Part shown: positions 35,937 to 41,589 of the stretch, in pieces
Layout of the letters: every line of letters starts with the position of its first letter
Numbering within the stretch: position 1 is the stretch's first letter
Notes under the pieces: generated by a model
What the model saw: the letters and a program-made list of their open reading frames with translations, nothing else
The model's database searches: none
Told to the model about the DNA's origin: nothing
Translations under genes and position numbers: made by a program
DNA from: Rhizobium sp.
GTDB lineage: Bacteria > Pseudomonadota > Alphaproteobacteria > Rhizobiales > Rhizobiaceae
Assembly (NCBI GenBank): GCA_029865825.1
Contig: JARXAQ010000316.1
Location: 1-41,589 of the forward strand
Reading direction: 5' to 3'
Length of the DNA: 41,589 nt

Positions 35937-36199
35937 GCGGAATTTTCGGCTTTGTCAGCCAGTGCACGGTACTTAGCGTCAAGACGGTTGAACACATCGC
36001 TGGCCGACTTGGTTCGACCGGCGTCCGCATCAGAGATACCGCGCATGATTGAAGCATCCAGAGCGGCCAGTCGCGTTTCCCGGTCCTGAACCAGTCGCAC
36101 GCCTTCGCGCAGGACTTCGCTTTTCGAGCCGTAGCGACCTGTATCCACGAGCTGCTGAATATAGCTTTCGAGCTGCTTTCCCAAATCGGCGCTGATCAT
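35933..36199 (-). CDS. parD: Type II toxin-antitoxin system ParD family antitoxin
   Basis: LGKQLESYIQQLVDTGRYGSKSEVLREGVRLVQDRE; overlaps toxin start by 4 nt. Confidence 0.93.
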   Translation of the reverse strand: MISADLGKQLESYIQQLVDTGRYGSKSEVLREGVRLVQDRETRLAALDASIMRGISDADAGRTKSASDVFNRLDAKYRALADKAENSA

Positions 36200-36647
36200 G
36201 CATATCTCCTTCAGAGGTCACAGGAGTAATGTAGGCGGTTTATCAACTATTATCAAGCGAGCGCGGGCGTACTGCTGCTGTCCAGCTTTATCAATTCCTG
36301 ATGCCTCGCAGGCTGCCCAAGACACTCCTGCGATTATTGTGGTCGCCCCAACTCAGTAATGTGGGACTGTCGGGAAGGCGCGGAGGTTTGGATCACTGTG
36401 CGCCCTCATGCCAAAAACGACCGCAGATACAGTATCTTGCGAGCTAAACGGTGAACACCGGTTCGATCCTGTTCAAGGCGAAGACGTTAGCAAGGCATGT
36501 TGCTCAAGCCTACTTCGGGTCAGGCCCCACGACGGCTTTGCGCCGTCATTTTGGTCGTTCGGTCGTCTTTTGAAACTTCTGTAGGCCGCCGATCTGATCC
36601 GTAGTGGAACACCTCGCCCGCGCCAAATCGGACGTGGCGCCTGAAAC

Positions 36648-37493
36648 CTACGGCACCCGAACGGTGACCCGCAAGAACGACGCGAGGATCTTCGTGGCGT
36701 CATTGGTCGGGGCCTGGTTCTGCCGGTTGAACAGCAGATCAAGCTCATTCTGCAATTCCTCGCCCTTTCCAGTCTTGGCCGCGGCCTCGAAGGCATTCAT
36801 GGTCGGACCATAGAAATCGCGGAACTGACCGAGGAAATTCGTAGCCGGGCCCGGGTAATTGAACGTGTAAGTATCTTTCTCACAGGTGATGTTTCCAGGA
36901 GGAATGCCGGCGGCTTCGAAGCGCTCGATCACATTGGCTTCCACGCCCCAGGTCATCGGACTGACGAAGCCTTCCTGCGGCGCCGGTGAATAGGTCGAGC
37001 TTATCCTGAGTATCTGCGCCACGAGGGTAGGGTCGCCGGGAATCCAATTGCCCATGACGATGCTGCCGCCGGGCTTGGTGACGCGCACCATTTCTTTCGC
37101 TACATCGCCGGGCCTGGGTGCGAACATAGCGCCGAAGATCGAGACGACGACGTCGAATCCCCTGTCTTCGAGGTTGACCAAATCGCTCGCGTCGCCCTCT
37201 TCGAAGCGAATGTTAGAAAGCTGTAGGGCCTTGGCACGGGCATTGCCGGCGGCGACAAGATTGCGGGCGATGTCCACGCCCACGACATTCGCGCCGGCCT
37301 GCGCCGCGGGTATCGCGGTGGTACCGTCCCCGCAACCGAGGTCCAGCACGCTCATGCCATTTTCGAAGCCGAGCGATTTAACGAGGGCCTCACCGCTCTC
37401 GCGCATCGCAGCGGCAATACGCGCGAAGTCACCCTTTTCCCAGAGGGCCTTATTGGCGTTGGGAACCGGATTGGTGGTCACATTGGCATCCAT
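36648..37493 (-). CDS. Class I SAM-dependent methyltransferase
   Basis: MSVLDLGCGDGTTAIPAAQAGANVVGVDIARNLVAAGNARA. Confidence 0.93.
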   Translation of the reverse strand: MDANVTTNPVPNANKALWEKGDFARIAAAMRESGEALVKSLGFENGMSVLDLGCGDGTTAIPAAQAGANVVGVDIARNLVAAGNARAKALQLSNIRFEEGDASDLVNLEDRGFDVVVSIFGAMFAPRPGDVAKEMVRVTKPGGSIVMGNWIPGDPTLVAQILRISSTYSPAPQEGFVSPMTWGVEANVIERFEAAGIPPGNITCEKDTYTFNYPGPATNFLGQFRDFYGPTMNAFEAAAKTGKGEELQNELDLLFNRQNQAPTNDATKILASFLRVTVRVP

Positions 37494-38299
37494 GGGGGTC
37501 TCCTTTCGTGGTTTGAACTAGACCAACCAATCACTGTTTCGACCGGCCAGATAGTGCAGGAAATGGAGCGAACCGATACAGATTGTGAAGCGGTCTCTCT
37601 GGCTGCAGCCTGGTGCTCCGGAGCGGGCGCATAGCTGCTACGCACCATCCATGTATCCAGCGTGGCAATCAACTTGCGGTCGCCGATCAAGACGATAGAG
37701 TTTGCATCGATTTCACTGTGCAGAGCCGACCATCCCATCCATGCCGAGGTCATCGCCTTCAGGTCGGCCCTGATGAACAGATCGACGTCGTGGCCTGGAT
37801 CGAGCAGGCAGAGATCGACGGGCTGGCCCGGACGGGCGACGAGCCAATAGTGCCGTTCACTCTCGATCAATTCCGGATAGGTGAACTGGATAACCGTCGT
37901 CTTGCCAAGCGGAAAGGCGTTGGTATCGATCTTCTGGCGCATGTTCCACATCAACAGACGCGCATCGAGTTTGGTAAGGGAGACTTCCTTGTCGATATTT
38001 CGATGCGCCCATTTGCCTAAAGCCTGCACCACGGGCTTCAATTCGTCGGCCATGGGGGTCGTGGTGTAGCCCGGCTCACCGGCATCGCTTTCCACACGAC
38101 GAACCAAACCGTGGTGTTCCATTTCCTTCAGGCGTTTCGACAGGAGAGTAGGAGAGATGCCGGGCACACCGCGGCGGATCTCGTTGAAGCGCGTGGCGCC
38201 GTGCGACAGTTCACAGAGGATCAGCAGTGTCCAGCGGGGTTCGATGATGTCGCAAGCTTTGGCCACGGGGCAAAAGCTGTCATAGCAGTCGGAAGACAT
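37478..38299 (-). CDS. HxlR-type winged helix-turn-helix transcriptional regulator with C-terminal sterol-carrier-like domain
   Basis: CPVAKACDIIEPRWTLLILCELSHGATRFNEIRRGVPGISPTLLSKRLKEMEHHGLVRR. Confidence 0.9.
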   Translation of the reverse strand: MSSDCYDSFCPVAKACDIIEPRWTLLILCELSHGATRFNEIRRGVPGISPTLLSKRLKEMEHHGLVRRVESDAGEPGYTTTPMADELKPVVQALGKWAHRNIDKEVSLTKLDARLLMWNMRQKIDTNAFPLGKTTVIQFTYPELIESERHYWLVARPGQPVDLCLLDPGHDVDLFIRADLKAMTSAWMGWSALHSEIDANSIVLIGDRKLIATLDTWMVRSSYAPAPEHQAAARETASQSVSVRSISCTIWPVETVIGWSSSNHERRPPWMPM

Positions 38300-39015
38300 G
38301 ATTACCTCCCAAAGAAACCATTCTTAATACGGCGTTTGTTGGCGTCCAGTCCTGAAAGTGTAGCCCTTTCTGGCAGCCGCGCGTCAGCTATCTGGAGTGC
38401 CTAGATCTGCGCTGCTCCATCGCGGTGGGAAAGACGTCCGTTCTTCGTCCAACCGCGTAGGCGATCTGATGGCGGTAGAACCGACAATCCGTCTCCGCCC
38501 CCGATCACGCTGACGATTAGCCGAAGGGGAACGGGGGCTTCCGAGAACCCGACCGGCACATTGGAATGGCGACAATGGGGTCGGACGCGGTCATAGGGGT
38601 GGCCCGCGCTCTATGGCAGCTATCTCATCCCACCCTCCAGGACTGGACGGTCCGCTCGGGGCCCCCTTCCGGACATCCCAAATAGACCAGATGCTTGATC
38701 TGCCTCGTTTGTCTGCCGGCTTGCATTCCAAAGTTATGGCGGGTCGACGGTCCATATCCCTTCAAGAGTAAGGCTACGGCAGTATTGTGCGCCGCGCTGT
38801 CGACCGTTCGGTCACGATCTTGCGGAAGGAAGCTGCCTCGACGTCCTGATCAAGCTAAGCGCTTACCGAGGAGCCTTTCTATGCTCGCCGCAAAGATGCC
38901 GATTCATCTTAGTTCAAACGGCAGGTTGATGCTGAGCAAACTACAAAGAATCAGTTTGCATATTTTTTAGTCAAAGCCTAGCGTGATAAATTGGCGAACA
39001 GGGAGGGGACCTACC

Positions 39016-39672
39016 ATGGTTTCCGTAGCATTTGTTGATGACCACCCGTTTTTGCTCGAAGGCCTACAGTCAATATTCAGTCGTCGAGCGGGGTTCGAAG
39101 TCGTAGGCATCGGATCGACCTGTAGCGATGCTCACCAAATTGCTCATGATATGCAGCCTGAGGTGATCGTTCTGGATTTGAACATGGATGGCGATGTATT
39201 CGTCTCCATCCACGAGATTAGGGCGGCCAGTCCGAACATAAAGATCATAGCATTCACTGCCTCTGCGAACGTCAATCATGCGGTCAAAGCCCTGGAGGCG
39301 GGCGCGTCGGGCTATGTCCTGAAAGGCGGTCCACTCGGCAGTCTGGCCGAAGCCATTGAGACAGTCGTTCTCGGCGGAACATATATCACCCAGGGTTTCG
39401 CAACAAAGCTCGTTACCGCCATGAAGCAGGCGAAGTCCGGGGATGAGCCTAAGCTAAGTTCGCGCGAAGCCCAAATAATGCGTCTCGTCCTAGAAGGGCG
39501 GACGAACAAGGAAATAGGGCGGCAGTTGGATCTCACAGAGAAAACTGTCAAATATTACATGACAATTTTGATGCAAAAACTTAACGTTAAGAACAGGGTC
39601 GGTGTTGCTGTGGTGGCGCAAAGTCTTGCCAGTGCTGAAATGAGTGCAACGCCAAATTCCTACGGCCAATAG
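39016..39672 (+). CDS. NarL/FixJ-type response regulator (REC + LuxR HTH)
   Basis: VAFVDDHPFLLEGLQSIFSRRAGFEVVG; VIVLDLNMDG; LSSREAQIMRLVLEGRTNKEIGRQLDLTEKTVKYYMTILMQKLNVKNRVGVAVVA. Confidence 0.95.
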   Translation: MVSVAFVDDHPFLLEGLQSIFSRRAGFEVVGIGSTCSDAHQIAHDMQPEVIVLDLNMDGDVFVSIHEIRAASPNIKIIAFTASANVNHAVKALEAGASGYVLKGGPLGSLAEAIETVVLGGTYITQGFATKLVTAMKQAKSGDEPKLSSREAQIMRLVLEGRTNKEIGRQLDLTEKTVKYYMTILMQKLNVKNRVGVAVVAQSLASAEMSATPNSYGQ

Positions 39673-39715
39673 GGTTGGAAAAGAGCAAAAGGCGCCGGCG
39701 CGATTTGATCGCTTC

Positions 39716-41113
39716 CTAGCTCAGTGGAATGCTAATGACTACGCGTGTGCCATTCACAGAGTACGGTTCTATAGAAACACTGCCGTTGAAGGCTGCAACT
39801 CGGTTGCGGATACCGTGCTGACCAAGCCTGGTACCGTCCGGGGGGAGGCGGCGGCTGGTATCGTTGAAGCGGCCCTCGTCAATTATCTCAAGCTTGAATA
39901 CCTCTTCAGAAGTTGAAGCGGTAACCTGCAATCCGTGACCGTCGGCATGCTTGAATGAATTCGACAACGCTTCCTGGACGATACGATAGGCGCAGGTTTT
40001 TATCGGTGCCGGCACCTTCTCCGAAATCGCGCCAAAGTCGGTCTTCACATGCGTAGCAGTAAGGTGTTCGTGGCGATCAACAGCCAGTCTTAGCGTCTGT
40101 CGCAGCGATAGATCATCAAGTTCGGGAAGCACGAGCCCCACCGACAGATCTCTTAGCTCGTTGATCACTGAGGAGAGTTTGTCAGCGAGATCTTGCAATC
40201 CATCAGCAGCGCTGGCAGTGCCATAGATGCCGGTGATGAGGGTCTCAACAATCTCATCAATTCTGAAACGTAGAAGTGTCAGAAACTGCACTGGGCCGTC
40301 ATGAATATCCAATCCGATCCGTCCCAACAGTTGCTCGTTTGCTGCATTCGCGTCCAATCGGCTCCGATCGGCAGCCAGTCGTAGCGCGTAGTTTTGTGCT
40401 GCCATCTCTTCTGCTTCCAATACTTTTATACGCAGTGCCGATTGATGCTCAAAGTGCAGCCGGTTCGCTCTGCGTACGACAAGGTAGAGGACTGCAATCA
40501 TCAGTGCTGTGGTCAGGCAGACGATGTACCAAGTGAGGTTTACCGCTTGCCGCAAATGCTGCGCCAGATCAGATCCCACATGATAAACCTCCCCTACTGC
40601 GATAACTTCGTTTGTGCCGTTGCGAAACAAGGGCGCATAAATCTTGATCAGCGTTAACTGCAAGCTCTGCTCTGCTCGGCTTCCACTGCTGTTGACGGTT
40701 TCAAATTCCGCGACGGGGTGCCCGGACCAAGCTCGATGCACTTTCGTAAGCGTGTGTTCATCCCCGACGATCTCCATCGTCGTGGTGCTATAAATGACCG
40801 TCGCAGTACTACTTCCGTCGGTGAACCAGAGCTTTACGGACAAGGTCCCATTTCTGAACGCCGCATTCTTAAAAAGACGATCCAGGGATGCTGCATCCGC
40901 AGGATGAAGTCGTTCCAGTGAGTCAATTCGCTGGACAAACTGCTCTAAGGTTGCGCGGAGGTAGGCGGCGCCATTCGCACCTGAGGTGATCATTACATTC
41001 CGCTCGATTTGACGGCTCACCCACGTGCCCAACAACGCCATCGCGAGACACAGGACGAACACTGAAGCTATCAGGAATTTGGTTGATAAGACTATTGGAT
41101 CGCGCCAGCGCAT
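39716..41113 (-). CDS. Sensor histidine kinase (HisKA_3/NarX-DesK-like) with N-terminal membrane sensor domain
   Basis: IGLDIHDGPVQFLTLLRFRIDEI phosphoacceptor region; YRIVQEALSNSFKHADGHGLQV HATPase; two TM helices. Confidence 0.92.
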   Translation of the reverse strand: MRWRDPIVLSTKFLIASVFVLCLAMALLGTWVSRQIERNVMITSGANGAAYLRATLEQFVQRIDSLERLHPADAASLDRLFKNAAFRNGTLSVKLWFTDGSSTATVIYSTTTMEIVGDEHTLTKVHRAWSGHPVAEFETVNSSGSRAEQSLQLTLIKIYAPLFRNGTNEVIAVGEVYHVGSDLAQHLRQAVNLTWYIVCLTTALMIAVLYLVVRRANRLHFEHQSALRIKVLEAEEMAAQNYALRLAADRSRLDANAANEQLLGRIGLDIHDGPVQFLTLLRFRIDEIVETLITGIYGTASAADGLQDLADKLSSVINELRDLSVGLVLPELDDLSLRQTLRLAVDRHEHLTATHVKTDFGAISEKVPAPIKTCAYRIVQEALSNSFKHADGHGLQVTASTSEEVFKLEIIDEGRFNDTSRRLPPDGTRLGQHGIRNRVAAFNGSVSIEPYSVNGTRVVISIPLS

Positions 41114-41382
41114 TTACAGTCCTCGTTGAAACCCGACCTGACTTTGGTCCGGAATTAACCAGACCTTAATCTGTTCGATCACCCGACCTTGTGTAGATCC
41201 AGAACGGCTTTCATCCGGATACATTCGATGAAAGGTTCGAGCTCTCATAGCTGGGCCAAGGAACTTCGTCTCTCGTTACATTTAATTCCGCTTTACGGAA
41301 GATAGCAAAGGCAAATGTTGTCTTTGCGCGAGACCAGTTGAAACAGCGCCATGCGCAAATAAATAAATGGGTGGATACGCAG

Positions 41383-41589
41383 ATGGTAACCTACATTCGT
41401 TCCGACCTTGATTTTATACTGAAACAGATCAAGATTGCGGAGGCCCATGCGGCCGGCCAGCCACTGTTTGGTCCTGGCGGGCTTGTTCCGGCCTACAATA
41501 TCTCCTGGGGTCTTCGCACAGTTGACGGTTCTTATAACCACCTGCAGGCGGGCCAAGAGCAGTGGGGGGCAGCCGACAGGGAATTTGCC
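41383..41589 (+). CDS. N-terminus of a heme-peroxidase-family / Ca-binding-repeat type secreted protein (runs off window)
   Basis: MVTYIRSDLDFILKQIKIAEAHAAGQPLFGPGGLVPAYNISWGLRTVDGSYNHLQAGQEQWGAADREFA; open to the window end, hence missing from the ORF track. Confidence 0.75.
   Translation, partial: MVTYIRSDLDFILKQIKIAEAHAAGQPLFGPGGLVPAYNISWGLRTVDGSYNHLQAGQEQWGAADREFA

Noticed and set aside
36531-36552. Hairpin GACGGC-tttgc-GCCGTC as a strong terminator for the methyltransferase
   Set aside because: No T-tract on the minus-strand downstream side; too weak to list as a feature.
36473-36796. Minus ORF of 107 aa at the methyltransferase 3' end
   Set aside because: Arg/Pro/Ser-rich shadow frame of the methyltransferase gene.
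1-41589. CRISPR array, tRNA or rRNA genes
   Set aside because: No regularly spaced direct repeats and no tRNA/rRNA-like conserved sequence was recognised.

Overview
A 41.6 kb alphaproteobacterial-looking window, probably Rhizobiales-type accessory DNA (taxon is an inference). It is a patchwork of small regulator/enzyme pairs, efflux genes and insertion-sequence debris. Left part (1-25 kb): TetR, LysR, DeoR and CGNR regulators with nearby oxidoreductase, hydrolase or amidohydrolase genes; a DUF1127 / YciI (DGPF) / ECF42-type sigma factor cluster; an ECF sigma / membrane anti-sigma-like / periplasmic metal-sensor-like module, plus a decayed second copy of the latter two genes at 24.18-24.69 kb; two LysE exporters and a TauE/SafE permease. 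Centre (25.9-27.8 kb): an intact IS3-family element with recognisable terminal inverted repeats and an A7 frameshift site, lying between fragments of two other IS elements. 27.9-35 kb: APC permease, flavodoxin-like NAD(P)H:FMN reductase, type III glutamine-synthetase-like ligase, DUF1116/AllG-like protein and a TetR regulator. I find an identical-architecture 18-bp motif (TAATTG-N6-TAATTA) upstream of the permease, the reductase and the tetR gene, so this looks like one locally regulated system. The DUF1116 gene is cut by a single in-frame amber codon, after which homologous-looking sequence continues for 64 codons. Right end: ParDE toxin-antitoxin, HxlR regulator plus methyltransferase, a convergent response regulator / histidine kinase pair, and the start of a heme-peroxidase-like protein that runs off the window and is absent from the ORF track. 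No tRNA, rRNA or CRISPR array was recognised. All family calls come from reading sequence motifs; no database search was run.
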